A DNA stretch of 64,000 nucleotides from Conoideocrella luteorostrata. Its lineage: Eukaryota > Ascomycota > Sordariomycetes > Hypocreales > Clavicipitaceae. The translations under genes and the position numbers were made by a program. The stretch is from the NCBI GenBank assembly GCA_032433595.1, contig JASWJB010000020.1, forward strand, positions 124,001 through 188,000. Direction: 5' to 3'. The notes beneath the pieces were generated by a model. The model made no database searches. It worked only from the letters and a program-made list of their open reading frames with translations, and was not told the origin of the DNA. Shown here in pieces: positions 1 to 12,800 of the stretch (positions are counted from its first letter, which is position 1; each line of letters opens with the position of its first letter).

Positions 1-1329
1 GCAACCACTACGAGTTTGGTCGGCACTTTGTGCATGATTGGCCGGGCAACAAGGCGTTGGAAAGGTTTTCTACTTTATTGGTTGTTTGTTGTTTCCTGAT
101 TTGATGCTGTTAATATACACGATAAGATTACAGCAATGGCGGCATGGTGGTGTAGGTTGTCCTATTAAATGAACATGTTTTACAGACCAGAGCTGCGGCC
201 AAATGTAATGGGACCCATGACAATGATACAGGAATGGCACATAGGTACTGATTGGGACTCTTAGAATACGATCGTGGAGATTATTGACAGCAAACTAATC
301 AAAACGGTGGCTAGTATTAAATAGTTCAAAGGACCAAACAAAGCCCTGAACGAATAGATCTGCAGATAGTGAAATAATTTATCAACATCCAGTTGCTCAA
401 AAATTAGAACAGATCATTGCAATTACCTTGCTCGCCTGGGGATCCGTGGTTTTGGCTGACAGTGCTTTTCTAGAACCTATCAACAATATGTACATGTAAG
501 GAAGGGAGGTGATATAAGATTGCAGGATGTAAAGGGTGCGAACTATTCCTTGCAGATATACTTTCTGAGCTCTATATTCAAATGACACGGTTGATGGGCT
601 TGCGGCTTGAATAGATCAGTTGACTATGATTACCCATTCTGCATTGATGATTGCCTACCTGGAGAGTTTTGCGTGACATCTATGTTCGTCACGTGATACA
701 AACAGTTCTGTACTCCGTACTGGACGCCACCGTCCAACGCCAGTGCCGTCAGCATGAGGGCTTGGACTATGAGGGCCGGATTGACATGCGACCTGTACGA
801 GCAGAATAATTAAAGGGTAGCCATGATGCGTAGGACATCCATACGGAGCAAACTAATGAATTTTTGCAGAGTGTAGAACGCGTTAAGTCAGAGATGGTTG
901 ACAGGGAGCAATGCTTTCAACCCCAATCGCCACGAGCAACCGATGACGGCATCCCCACTCACCAGGTCAGCTACTAGTACTCACACCGGCCTTGGCCAAC
1001 CACCGCCAGCAAGACACCCGCTAGCTGCCTCTTTGCTTGCCCGCCCTAAAAAAACAAGGTCACAAACTTCTGGACCATTACTCCGTACATCGTCATCTTT
1101 CGACTGGATCTTACCAGACCTCCTACAACCTACAGCAGGTCTTCGTATGTCTTCCTCTTTTTTTTTTTTCTTTTTTTTTTTTTTAAATAAAATATCCATT
1201 GCTTCCCATTTCCTTACCCCTGCGCAACTTGTTATAGCAACAATCTGACGGTCTCTCACTGTTTGCATACCCCGATTACATCACAACTATTTCAAGATAG
1301 TTATAAGTATTCCGCCTTGCCCGACCAGC
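1..1329. other. 5' intergenic region upstream of the phosphatidylserine synthase gene
   Basis: No coding region could be supported. The stretch holds two exact copies of the dispersed TACTCCGTA motif (711-719 and 1079-1087), a palindromic CACGTG at 690-695, and a long T tract at 1158-1184 with one interrupting C, about 145 bases before the start codon of the next gene. Pyrimidine-rich tracts just upstream of the start are usual in filamentous fungal promoters, so 1090-1329 is probably the core promoter and leader. Confidence 0.5.
1158..1184 (+). repeat. poly-T tract in promoter
   Basis: Twelve T, one C, then fourteen T. It is a simple repeat in the probable promoter of the phosphatidylserine synthase gene. 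It may exclude nucleosomes, as poly(dA:dT) tracts do, and its length is likely to vary between strains. Confidence 0.9.
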
Positions 1330-2375
1330 ATGTCGAAAAGAAGCAGTGTCGCCTCATCCAGCGCAAACGGCGATATGGCTAAGGCTACCAGCAGCATCTC
1401 CAACCAACCTGGTGAGTAATTGTCGGATTAGGCTTCGCGATACTCTCTATATCAACCCAATTTTTGGTCTGAAGACTAACAACTAGCTTTGTGTGCTCAC
1501 CATGAAGCTATCGACAAACAGAAGACGTTATTATCAGCCGATGTGGGACACTTCTCCCTGGTACGGGCGATGCACCTTGCCGATTTGATCACATTGATGA
1601 ACGGTACGACTTTACTTGACTCGATCTGGGAAACCGAAGAAGCTATCCCTTTGCTTTTACGGATCACCCCCTCACAAAGAATGGTTAATATTAATGCCCT
1701 GGGACTAGGTTTCTGTGGTGTCATGTCCATCTTTTCGTCCTTGCGATACTGTCTTGGTGACCCGAGCTCATTGGGCAATGTTTGGCTGGCGCTTGCCTTC
1801 CTGCCCTTTGGATTATTTTTCGACTTCTTCGACGGCAGGGTTGCGCGCTGGAGAAATAAGAGCAGTCTCATGGGCCAAGAGTTGGACTCCCTGGCAGACT
1901 TGGTACGAATTGACCTGATTCCTGAACCGACTGATAACCCTTTTTGTTGGGAAGAACTGTTTGCGACCACATAAGAGAACCTGCATTAACAATGTCCGAT
2001 ATCTAGATTTCGTTCGGCGTTGCGCCAGCAATGGTAGCCTTTACGATAGGATGCCGATCTGGCCTTGACTCTGTCGGTCTTACTTTCTTTGTCCTATGCG
2101 GCCTCACTCGTCTGGCTCGCTTCAATGTCACCGTCTCGGTACTTCCCAAAGACGCCACCGGCAAAAGCAAATTCTTCGAGGGAACCCCAATCCCAACGTC
2201 TCTATTTTTGGACGGCGTCATGGCATATTGGGTCTATAACCGTTGGGTTCTACAAGATTTACCGTTCGGCTCTTATTTCGAGGGCACAGCTCTGGAGTTC
2301 CATCCCGTAGTCTTGCTTTTTATGGTACATGGTTGCTTGATGACGAGCAAGACGATACGCATTCCCAAGCCCTAA
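1330..2375 (+). CDS. cho1: CDP-diacylglycerol-serine O-phosphatidyltransferase (phosphatidylserine synthase)
   Basis: Makes phosphatidylserine from CDP-diacylglycerol and L-serine in the endoplasmic reticulum, the first step of the de novo route to phosphatidylethanolamine and phosphatidylcholine. Four exons: 1330-1411, 1487-1603, 1709-1902, 2007-2375, giving 253 residues. All three introns are GT-AG and join in frame. The complete CDP-alcohol phosphatidyltransferase signature DG-x2-AR-x8-G-x3-D-x3-D lies at residues 108-130, beginning DGRVAR and ending DSLAD. The flanking text resembles yeast Cho1 closely, including the HLADLIT segment before the first membrane span, SFGVAPA after the signature, LARFNVTV, and the C-terminal end KTIRIPKP. 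Several hydrophobic spans are visible. The start is the first ATG in frame and gives the short Ser-rich cytosolic N terminus normal for the family. The next gene converges on it from 4123. Very sure of family; the serine rather than inositol substrate is inferred from resemblance to Cho1. Confidence 0.95.
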
Positions 2376-4122
2376 ATCCTCCGCTACCCAGCAACCTGTG
2401 GCGCTTTTTTTTTCTGATCAAGACACGACATGAAGCAAGTGTATATGGACTATCCACACTTTCCTGTTCAAAGCGAGGTTCAGGGCAAAGTTGCGTAACA
2501 GCTACAAGTTGGCATACTCATTGCGCGCCAGTCGTTATATGCGCGTTGTGACACTGGCTGCGCCTACCAGTCGGAAGCGAATATGTACGGGTGAACGGGT
2601 TATAATCACATTCGACGGCGGGAATCAATAAGGACTCACAATACACGACATTCATGGATTTCAAGGAAGGGATAGACACTTTTGGACAAAACAATGATTT
2701 TTCAGATGCTAGTGGCTGCACAGAGAACTGAGTAAAATTGAGAGAAATAGCTACCCGAGAATACAAAAGGGTGAAATTCATGATAGTCCATTAGAAAAAT
2801 ATGGCCATAGCGTTGACTTCAAAGTATCAGCGCAGCGGCAACACCAACTGGTGTATGTGGAAAAGTTACTGGCGGGTGCTATGCGTGTTGATCTGAAGCA
2901 AATTGTCCGTCCGTCGGTCCGTCACAATCTAGTTATCCCATGCCTAAAGCTAGATTAAAATGTTGGCGAGGTATTATGTCAATTGACGAACTGCAGCTTT
3001 CTAGTGTACATGTCGAATGAAATCGTTCTATAGATCCGCATCACGACAACGGAATAAGCTGCCGTATTCTCTTCGGTCATGACTAATCAACCCAGCAGTG
3101 TATCTTGCAGCACATATCTTGTCATTGCGGCACATTGCCAAATCTGGCGTCTTGATCAACGTCAAACCCGGTATGCTGGCTGGCTCAGTCAACTGAGCTG
3201 AGACTTATCATATTCAACAAGGTCGTGCTCAATGATACTCAGAAGAATAGGCTCGTAGCAGGATCCACAATGTACCCAAGACGCCGATAAAATATAATGG
3301 GCACCACGCACGATCAGTCCATCCAGTAGTAGATCGAGGCGGACAAGAAAGAGATAATAAAGGACGCTCACGCGTTGCACATCGCTTTTCAGTACGCATG
3401 AATACATGCTGGGACAATTACCTACCGCATTTGATAATATGACAGCTGGCAAACTAATCATATCCCCAAGTGTTAAACACGCTCGTGTGTTGACAACGCA
3501 TATGACAATGCTTATACGCATGACCACAACAGACATAGGCAGTTACGTCAACGCAGGCTTCACTAAATGCCAAGGTCGCGAGGGAACACCTGCAGGGCTC
3601 TAGACATAGCACAAAATCGCGGATAAATTTAACTACAATACTGCATACACGAACGGCTTGGTGATAGCAACACCAAGCGCAACACACTCCTGAATCCATC
3701 TTACATCCGCTGATCACAACAAGTCTTGCTGGGCAAATGTTGCTCACCTGGGTTCGCTACCCAGTCTCTCATCTTAAGTGATTACAGAGAATATCCATTC
3801 TTTTGCAGTCGCTCAAATCAAAGTTGCGATGACAACACATCAGACATTGATACAGAGAAAATGTGCGTGCTTAAGGCGCGAGGCTGATAAAGTCGAGCTA
3901 TTGAAGACTGACATAATCGAATAATAACCCAAGGAGAACTGCATGGATGAGACGTTTCAAAGAATATCCAACAAGAAAAAGGACAAAATGGGGAATAAAG
4001 GAGAAACAGGGAAGGAAACGATAACGAGGCAAAATAGATAAGATACAGCCCAAGAAAACCCCTAAGGATGAAAGTAATGTAACTAACAACAGCGATATAA
4101 TCTGGACTGTTCAGTCAAAGCC
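2376..4122. other. intergenic region between convergent genes
   Basis: About 1.75 kb between the 3' ends of the phosphatidylserine synthase gene and the Slm1-like gene. No reading frame here has a recognisable product or consistent splice structure. It should hold both 3' untranslated regions. A small GTCC-type repeat lies near 2907-2924. Nothing else stands out. Confidence 0.5.
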
Positions 4123-7045
4123 CTAAGGAGAGGTGACACCGCTGCCCTTTGGAAACCGCCCTGGAATAGGCAAATTCGAAATGGTTGCAACACTATCGGT
4201 TCTGTTGTCGGGTTTTCTATCCACTTTCCCAATCTCTCCAATGGGAGTTTCGGCTGAGGTGACGTGATCGGCGGCATCCGCCTCGGGAACAACCTGAAGG
4301 GCTAGCTCTTGTTGAGTTTCGGACCTAGGAATGTTGCTGGCTGCCAACACGGCTGCAGTCGTTTTTTCATTCTGAACAATGCCGCCATTGGTAAAGTGGT
4401 CGTCGTGGGATGCATTTAAGTAAGAAGTACTTGTCTCAGCTAATTCGTGTTCCTCTGTATCAACCGCAGCGTTGGTATCGCCAACTTTATTCGCTATTTC
4501 AGATTCGTCATTGCCGTCTTTTCGCAATCCAACAGCGCCGGTGAAGTAGCCGCCGTCTCGATGCGTGGCAGGAGCTACGGGTTCGCTCGTGTATGGATTG
4601 ATACCATCATGATGTGCCTGCTCATTGGCAATGGCGGCCTGGGACGGCATATTTTCCATCGGGGTTTGGACCGTACCTCCATAACCCATGCGATTATCCT
4701 GGCTGTGATGCAGATCGTGATCCTCGTGTCCAGCTGCATATGCTGCTACGGGTAGAGCTCCTGCAGCATCGTATGCTTGTGCATTTGGAGAATAATCCTG
4801 CTGACCAGAGCTTACACTAGATGGCGATTGTGGCGCCTGTAAGCCTCGCTGAGCGTTGATTTGAATGTCTGATGGAAACCGCCCACCTGGTTGAGGTCGT
4901 CGGGGAACCATTTCGTCTCGTGGTTCTGGATTGACGTCCATTTGATTTGCAGCAAATGGCTCTTCGTCGTCTTCATCAACGATGCCATCGCTGCTCATGG
5001 ATCGACGTGAAGATCGGCTTAGGCTCCGCGAATGGGTACGCACAAACTGAGTTCGCTCCTCAGGGGTCTTCTCAGTCAACGCCTTGATATCCTCGTACCA
5101 TGCCATCATCGTATCGTGGCTTTCGGCTCGGAATACCCATGTGTGTCCGCGGTGCATGGTACCGGTTTGTCGGCCCTTGAGAATAAATTTGTTCGATGAC
5201 CCCCCTTCGCTAGAGTGGGAACCAAGTTTCTGCTCAGGCAAATAAAGAGACATAACTGGCGCTTGGGCTTTGTCTGCAGACTTGAATTCGTGGAGGTGAG
5301 TTGTCGAAAGCACGTACCTATACCACGGTTAGTGAAAAGTCAAGGTGCATGCTGCTTAAAATCTGAATTTTGAAATCCACAGAATAACAGCAAATATCAA
5401 ATGAACATGGAGGATAGATGGTCGTCGAATTACTCACCACCCAGCTGTATAGCTCTTCAAGTACTTGCTCTTGCGTTCCAGCAGCCCTGCCCGGATTTCC
5501 TGAGCTGAGATGTGTTCCTGGCCAGGATAATGGATTTGGTCGGAGCTTCGCATCGGGATTGTAGGATCGACAATCTGGTCATCATGCGTCACAAAATGAA
5601 TCCACTCCTGGTCCTTGGGCATGGCGATGGGACCCTCACGAAGCTCATCCACAACTGCATAAGAGTTGTCCGCCTCACGCTTGAGAATTCCCGCGTAGGC
5701 ATTGTACGCCTTTTGGATCTCTCCAACGACAATGGACTCTAGCTCGCGACCGGAGCCTTCAAGGTTGAGATAAGCCTATCGCCGTGGTCAGCTATGGAGT
5801 TTTTTGGACTGCCACGATCATCTTTGTCAAATATGGGAAGCACAGTATTGTAACGGACTTACTTGGTGCAGGTAGTTTTCTTCGTCGATCTGGCGTTCGA
5901 CTTGCCGATCTACACCGAGTCGCATCAGATACGGGTCCTGTTTGCCCGTTGTCGACGATGAGTCGACTTCAGTCTTATCGAGCACATCTGCGAGAGCCCG
6001 AACGGCTTTGGCAGTACCCTCCATTTCGCGTTGCACTGAATTCTTGAAATCGCCCGACAAGTGTTTGATTTCCTTAATCTTTTGTTGCAAATCACTTCTC
6101 AGCCCGGTCAGAGCCAATATGACGTCCTCTTCGATTTCTTTTGCCTTATTAGCCTCTTGTATTGCGGCTTTGTTGTAGTTGCGGAGGAATTGCAGTGCGT
6201 CATCGATACCAGCAGACTTTAGAAATTGAGGTGGTGTCGAGATGTTGTTCGCAACATTGGCGAGCTTGACAAGAGCCTTGGACCTTTGCTCATAATGCGA
6301 TTGAATCTCACGAAAGTAAGTTATTAAATCTTTGAGAACCTTTCGCCATGCTAGATATAGCGTAACGTTAGTACGAAATGTTAAGAATACTTGCAAGACG
6401 TGTACCCAAGAATGGTAGGCGCAAATCGAACACAATCGGATTTTATTGTTCTCAAAGTAGCATGCAGAGAGGGAGGCTTCACCCACTTTGGAATCTATTG
6501 CCAAGGACATCCGTCGGTGTGCCGGAAGTTGGAACAGGGCAGTAGAATGCACTGTGAGCATCGTCCGGGTCGGAAGCGGAGTGCAGAGCCAAACTTCGAA
6601 CACTGCCGGCTCTATTGCTTCGGCGGCTGCTGCTGCGCCTGAGACTGCTGGCTCGTCCCACGGATGACTTCTTCCTCAGCGTATTATTGCGCACTGGAAG
6701 CTGGTCATCGTCACCTGCTGCGTAACTGTGGACTGAGTTGGAGCGCTGCATGGCAGCCACGTTAGACCTGTAGCTCTCGTCGATGATGGAGCTTCCACGT
6801 TGGCTGGCGTCCCACTCCTCAGTGAATCTTCCGGCGCCGACCACGGGGGAGAGAGATGTGTCTTTGCTACTAGGGTTACGCTGTGTGTGATGTTGTCGCA
6901 TAGAAAATTGAGGGTCGCCGGATCGATGATGATAATCCTCTCCCGTTTGTTGCTGCAGAGTCTGCGCTTCACTGCGGGGGAAGGAGAGGCGGCGATTGGG
7001 ATTGGTATAAGAATTAGAAGTACGCGGTGACGTGGATGACACCAT
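4123..7045 (-). CDS. slm1: Slm1-like F-BAR/PH-domain protein (TORC2 effector)
   Basis: Slm proteins bind PI(4,5)P2 at the plasma membrane, sit in eisosomes and pass membrane stress to TORC2 signalling and actin. Four exons on the minus strand: 7045-6487, 6350-5863, 5775-5438, 5317-4123; 859 residues. Introns 6486-6351, 5862-5776 and 5437-5318 are GT-AG and keep frame. Residues 1-180 are low-complexity and rich in Ser, Arg and Gln. Residues about 187-400 are helical and charged, with WRKVLKDLITYF and VANNISTP, matching the F-BAR-like region of Slm1. The PH domain starts near 457 (SYTAGWYVLSTTHLHEF) and ends near 565 with WVFRAESHDTMMAWYEDI. The last 290 residues are acidic and disordered. The ATG chosen lies about 140 codons before the first folded region. 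Very likely the Slm1 orthologue; I saw no certain calcineurin-docking PxIxIT site. Confidence 0.9.
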
Positions 7046-10000
7046 GGCAGAGCCGGCGCTAACAAAGGCGCAGTACGGAGTAGAAGAAGAGGGATGGACC
7101 TATTCGTCAATGGCCAAACACGGCAAACTTTCCTGGCATGCAGGACACTCGACACTTCGAGGTGCACAGTACAGGCGCCTTTACCAAGGGCGACGACGAC
7201 GGAAAGCAGCCAGCTCGAGGGTGACTGGAACGGTAGATGGGGTAACTAAGTACGGAGTAACTACCTAACTAACTAGCTCGCTGGTGGGCCAAGAGAGAGA
7301 GGGGGGGGGGGGGGGTGGTAGGCATGAGGATTTAGAAGCGGAGTGGAGCAAGCGTCACAGGCTGGCTCAGTTGACCTGTTCAGGGGAGAGACACCAAGTA
7401 GACGCTACCCAGATTCGGTGCTAGTGGTTGGGTTGCTTGGGGAAACATTTAATAGTCCATTGAACTGCAGACCGCTGAAGATTAAGGCACAGAGAGAGAA
7501 GATGGTAGGTAATTTTCCACATGCGAGTAAATGTGCGTGCGATTCTTGTGTTTATGGAGCATGCATCCCGTGAGTAACTTGGTCGAAGTCACGTCGTGAT
7601 GCTGCTCCGTTGTCATTGAAGAGAGTCAAGTGGTCTGGTCTGATTTAGCCCTAACCCCGGCGGGTCAGACCGTCGAGGACTTCGTCGCAGAACTACCGGA
7701 ACGTCATACTAGTACTCCAGCTCTCGTGGTAGTCGTGGTAGTATAGAATAGTACTCCGTGGAGTGTTCCGTATCACCGGGCTTAGTCAACTTCCAGTCTG
7801 CCGAATTCGATCGGTACAGATGACACGCATCTCCTGATAGGGTTATTGGAGGTTGCTGGGGCTGGTCTTCCATTGCTTCAATGGCAACATTATTACATAG
7901 TAAACCTGGACTGTACTCCATATTCACTTCATACTTACCGGAGTTCTTGAGCGCTGGACTGCTCTGTGGTCTTTCGAGTCGTTCTACACTGGCTCTCACC
8001 GTCGTCTTGGTCTTGGCCACCATCCACTTCATCCACCTAAACATCGATGTATGTGCACAGTACGGAGTATGGAGTGCGTATGGATGGAACTTATCACATT
8101 TGCTCGGACCCAGCGTGCTGACATAGACCGTGCAAGTGGCAAGCTTCGGGCTTAGCCGGCGTTGACGCAATGGCAGGCTTCTCGGATGAGAGTTGGGGGG
8201 CCTGGCCCGAGTCTAGCAGAATGTGTTTGGCGCCAATGTGCCGAGTCAATCACAGAATACTGTTGCTGTCTTTCAACTATGACGGCAAGAAATCCCGTTC
8301 TTTTTCTCAATCGGCTTGGCCGCGTTCCACAACCAGCCTTGGCTGCATTGCGATTTCAGCTCTTCGAAGATCACAAATTCCTGCCCATATGCTTCGCACA
8401 TCATGGACCATGAGGCCATTGCCATGTTGCTCTTGGATGGTGAAGAAGTCCGAATCAGGTAGCAAATGTGCCAGATAATAATGACGCCGACCCTAATGGA
8501 ACAGACCATACCATATTGAGCAAGTCCAAACCCCGAACAAGCCAAGGTTGTTACTGGAAGTACTGTACTAAACCTAGAGAGAGTGCTAATAGTCACTACT
8601 TGCTAAGTATGGAGTACTCCGTGCTCGAGAGCGATTGTATTTGTACAGTATGTGGTCGGGCAGCATCAATGACACCTGATTATCACTCATCTTTTTGGAG
8701 GTGTTAAATGGAGCACAATGCTAGGATATGTCTCTGTGTGAGACCACAACGTCCTCTAGCCTCCAAATCAGCCAACTTAGTGATGCAGAGTGCACGCGTC
8801 AAAGCACTGCAAATATTTACGCTAGCGTTGGATCCGGACAGGTAAACTTGGCGTCATCAAATGCCCTTGGTATGAGCCACCGTGCAAGCCATAAGCATTT
8901 ATTGGCTAGGTGCAATCACCAAAGCGAAAGAGCTGCGCTTCTCAGAAACCGTTTTCGAGAGCAACAAGTAACTACTCCCTACTCCGTTGATCGGTTGTTG
9001 CCAAGGGTTTGTGTAAGACACAAATGATGGAGACACACCCACAGGCCCACAGGATATGACGTCAGTTTGCAGCTTCAAGCTGAGAGCCGTCCGATAGCAC
9101 CGTTGTAGCCGGTTCTATTCATTTTCCGAGGCCGCCAAACCCCAAATTGGACTCACATCCTTGCCGACAGAGAATGATGCTTATTTCCACAATACATACC
9201 AGCAACTATGGCATGATTTCGTGACCCTTTTTCCGTGATTCTTTTTTTTGTTTGGAACTTCCATGCTCTTTGTCTTGACCAAAAGCGTATTTAATAGCTT
9301 GAACTAGGTTCGGAAGCCTCTGGCTGTCGAACCGTGAGTGGGCATCTCGTCGCTTCAATTGTCGTTCTGAACCACTGGGCTGCTTTCACATCGGTACACC
9401 AAATTTTACATCGGTCTGCTACTTTTCCTTTCCGTACTTTGGTTCTGGCGTTGCACACTTTCAATGGATTAAGTAACCAATGCAATGCTGCTGTATGGAG
9501 TAGTTGTTCAAGAATTTGAGTGCAATCAGAGATGTTCCTTGTGTCAGTTTAGTTCTTTTTAGTAAGTGGTAATTGGGAAACAGAGGATATAGGATATGCA
9601 GTTAGCAACTAGTCATTGGAACAGAATCTGGTTTCGTCAATATGCAAATGAGTTTTGCTGTCAGAATACCGAAATGCAGTCTTTAGGGCGAGCACGCTTT
9701 CGGTGGAGGCACGGCGCTGCTAACGAAACCCGGTAATAAAAGTCTACTCTGGCCTAAAGGTTGATATACACACCACAATATATTCAGGCATGCATGTTTT
9801 ATTCAATAATCATTAGTCGGCTGTTCTTCAACTCCCTTCCGTTTTTTCTCTTGTGGATGGGATGGAATGGCGCAAATTTCGGCCGGCCCATTTTTGTTTG
9901 TCGGGAAAATTCGACATCATCCCGTCGCACGCAGATCATGCCGCCACTGGTATTGGCGCATCGCTTCATCTCTAGACCTTTGCCACAAGTCGCTACTATG

Positions 10001-10391
10001 GCGAGGCAGTCTCATGAGCAAAGGAGCAAAATGACTTTTTCGTCAGGCTTCCACCATCTCTAATTATGTACCAGCCCAATATCTATGTATATCTTTTGAG
10101 ACACTGTGTGACGGCAAAAAATCGATTTCGTGATTTCCTAACTGTTTTCAACAAATATATACGGAGTAATGGCGAGTAAACACAAGTATGTGACTTCAGG
10201 AACACCAGAGTTGCTCATGAAGCAAAAATTTCAAACTCCATGGAGACGGTTTCCACACAGTTAACCTCAGCTGTGACCTGTAACACAGCCCCGTTCGAGC
10301 TGTGTTGCAAATATTATCGCTGTGCACATTAGCAAGTATCGAACAAAGTTATATATCAAACTATAATGGGTTATTAAGGATAAAGTCGCCG
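7046..10391. other. 3.3 kb intergenic region upstream of the Slm1-like gene
   Basis: No gene is supported here. It contains exact TACTCCGTA-family motifs at 7074, 7251, 8061 and 10160, near copies at 7752, 8614 and 8980, and a run of 15 G at 7301-7315 directly after an AGAGAGAG stretch. Reading frames of 100-150 codons exist on both strands between 7700 and 8600 but have no family resemblance and lie across the dispersed motifs, so they look accidental. The part next to 7045 should be the promoter of the Slm1-like gene and the part next to 10391 the 3' region of the Ldb17 gene. Confidence 0.5.
7301..7315 (+). repeat. G15 homopolymer
   Basis: Fifteen consecutive G after an AG-rich run, about 260 bases upstream of the Slm1-like start codon. 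Such a tract can form quadruplex structure and is prone to length error in sequencing. Confidence 0.9.
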
Positions 10392-12103
10392 TCAACCCGG
10401 ATTGGCTCTGTCAATAGACTCTATAGGTAATTGCTCGGAAGCTTTGGCGCGGCCCCATCTCCGTGGCGGCGGTGCCTTGGGCGGCACTTTTTTAGCTTCG
10501 CCGTTGACGTTGACATGTACCTTGGTCAGCTGTGTGAATGGAATGCCATGTCGGTGTTTTGGCACAGCGGGAAGTGGCCTTTTCGCCTTCAGGGCCGAGC
10601 CAGGAGCATTATCACTCGTATCCTCATCATTTTCCGCCTCTGCTGCTGTTGCACTTCGACTTGGAGTCTGTACGCCCGGTCGTTCCATGACTCCTGCAAC
10701 GTCACCAACGCTTATGCTACTTGCACATTGCAACGTGGACAGACTAATGCCTAAGAATTTGCGAGCCACTTCGGCTTGTCCAGACCCTTCCTTGTCGGCT
10801 TCAGTATCCTCCACCCACTGGACTTTGGTTACTCTGTCAACCAGCCGTAATGTTGTTTCATCTGCAGGTGCGAAATGCGCATTGTGAGATCCACGGAGAA
10901 TTCGCAACACCCGTAGTATCTCCTCTCGTTTATAATGTGGTGGCTGGTTGAGCTGTGTATGTGCTAGGAGCGGATACATAACTCGCAAGTATGTGTGCCT
11001 CAGCGAAATCTTCTCATCGGGGAGATCCATTAAGTTCCTTATGATAACATCCAACAGAACTCGTAAATCATTAGTGTAGAAATATTCATACGTGGCTTTT
11101 GTCGTAAAAAGCAGATATAAGAGCTTCAAGATGAGTAACTGAAGTGATGTCTCCGTTTCTCGGTTAAGAAGGAGAATTACGTTCTCGCCAAAGGTTCTAA
11201 AAAGTGGCCCATGAAGGCTCAAACATTTGACTATACGATTAGTTAAAGCAGCCGGTGCAGTTGTAGTAGAATCTGAGATGGTGTCGGTAGACGCCAGCAT
11301 ATACTGTTCGTTCAAAACGAGCTAGGAGAAGTCAGCGTCGAACAAGGCTAGGATACGCGAAAGCAAGGCCTTCACCCTCGTGCCACAGAGTGAGCAGCAG
11401 ATAATTGATGGCCTCACATGAACTTACCAGAACTCTGATCGTAGGATAGTGGTACGGATCTTGCACATCATCCGAAACCTCTTCAATAATCCCAAAGAGG
11501 TAGTGAACGAAAGCATCATCTACCAGCGTCAAATCTTCAACTTTCAATCGCTCCACTCTCGACATTTCGTACATCAACTGAAGCAATAAGCGATGTAAGT
11601 GTGAGTCCGGATCGTCCTGGCGCGCAACAATGAGTTCTAGAAGCCGCGCGAAGCATGATTCTTCCATCATGCGTGGGAATGTTGACTCGTCGCTGCAACC
11701 GTCCAGGAACAGAAGGCTAGCAATGGCATGCAGAGGCCCAGCCGCATCCTCCTGTAGCAGACTATGTATAATTTGGGTTCGAACGTAATCTTTGTTGTTC
11801 TTGAAAATGTTACTCTCCAGAAGCATGTGAGCGCAACTCAAGAAATCGACTTGCGAATCTGACGCGCGATATCGTAGCTGAGATGTAATGTCGAGCCATG
11901 TTCGGAGAGCATCGTCGATGGCCTCGTGGCTAGTACAATCCGTGACTAGGCATTCGCTCATCTCTAGGACATCTTGTCAGCGCACTCGTGCCAAACATTA
12001 TACATACCTGATCAATCCGTCACTAAAGCTACTGCATACCTGTCCAAAGTCGATGCTCATTTTCGGAGCTCATTGTGGCCTCCACCCCATCATAATCGGC
12101 CAT
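10392..12103 (-). CDS. ldb17: SPIN90/Ldb17-family cortical actin regulator
   Basis: Ldb17 works at actin patches in endocytosis; its animal relative SPIN90 activates Arp2/3. Three exons on the minus strand: 12103-12040, 11963-11428, 11321-10392; 509 residues. Introns 12039-11964 and 11427-11322 are GT-AG and in frame. The central, helical, leucine-rich part (about 90-320) carries marks of the fungal SPIN90/Ldb17 leucine-rich domain, such as [14 protein letters not shown], the join [12 protein letters not shown] across intron 2, and [18 protein letters not shown]. The C-terminal third is disordered, with the proline-rich segment [14 protein letters not shown], a likely SH3 ligand as in yeast Ldb17. 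The start lies in a good context (gccATGg); a second ATG ten codons on is an alternative. Same strand as the PDAT gene, whose stop lies 700 bases upstream. Confidence 0.88.
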
Positions 12104-12800
12104 GGCTGTGTGTCAAGTCAAAGCGCGACGATGGCGGCATCTGGCCACATTAGAGCCGGGATGCGGCAGAATGTGTCCCTAATTCCAATGGCAGGTTTCT
12201 TCCGTCGTCCTGTGGTGTCGTTTTAGCACTGATTGTGTTGGATTGAGTAACTGCCGCAGTCCACGGTAATATGGTGGTCCATCTGCTAAGTTCAGAGACG
12301 CCATGATGCTGGACGTCCGTCTCATGGTGGGGGTATTTAAGTGAAGGCGGGCATGCGGAGCTACGCTGTTAGCCAAGCTTGCTCAGCTGGCCACAAACAT
12401 GTAAGAGACAACTAACTAATAGCCCCTCACTGTAGTTACCTTGATTCCAACACTTGAGGGCTTATGACTACACACGCCATAACCTCATTTCCGCCCAAAT
12501 TTCCTATTTTGCTATTATTGGCTCACGGGCATTACGTCAATCCAGACATACGGTTTTCAAAGTTCTGTTAGATACTGTGATATTTTAGTATCGGTGTTCT
12601 GTTCCACCGTAATGTCCGCGTTGAACAACTTATTCATTGCAATCATTTTCGGCAATAACGTATCGCGTCTTGAATCAGCAAAGCATCCATGATGAGCGCC
12701 CCAAAAATTAAGAAATTACAAGCCAAAGCGCCAGACCAATATCTCCGAATAAAATAGCGACCCATAAGATTGCGACATGACTGAAACTCAGGAATGCAGC
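12104..12800. other. intergenic region, Ldb17 promoter and PDAT 3' end
   Basis: About 700 bases between two genes on the minus strand. The part near 12104 must include the Ldb17 promoter and leader, and the part near 12800 the 3' untranslated region of the PDAT gene. No further coding capacity or repeat was recognised. Confidence 0.5.

Noticed and set aside
1812..2031. Overlapping frames on both strands inside the phosphatidylserine synthase gene
   Set aside because: They are shadows of the exon and intron of the real gene.
7709..8170. 153-codon frame on the minus strand
   Set aside because: Overlaps dispersed motifs and has no recognisable pattern or splice context.
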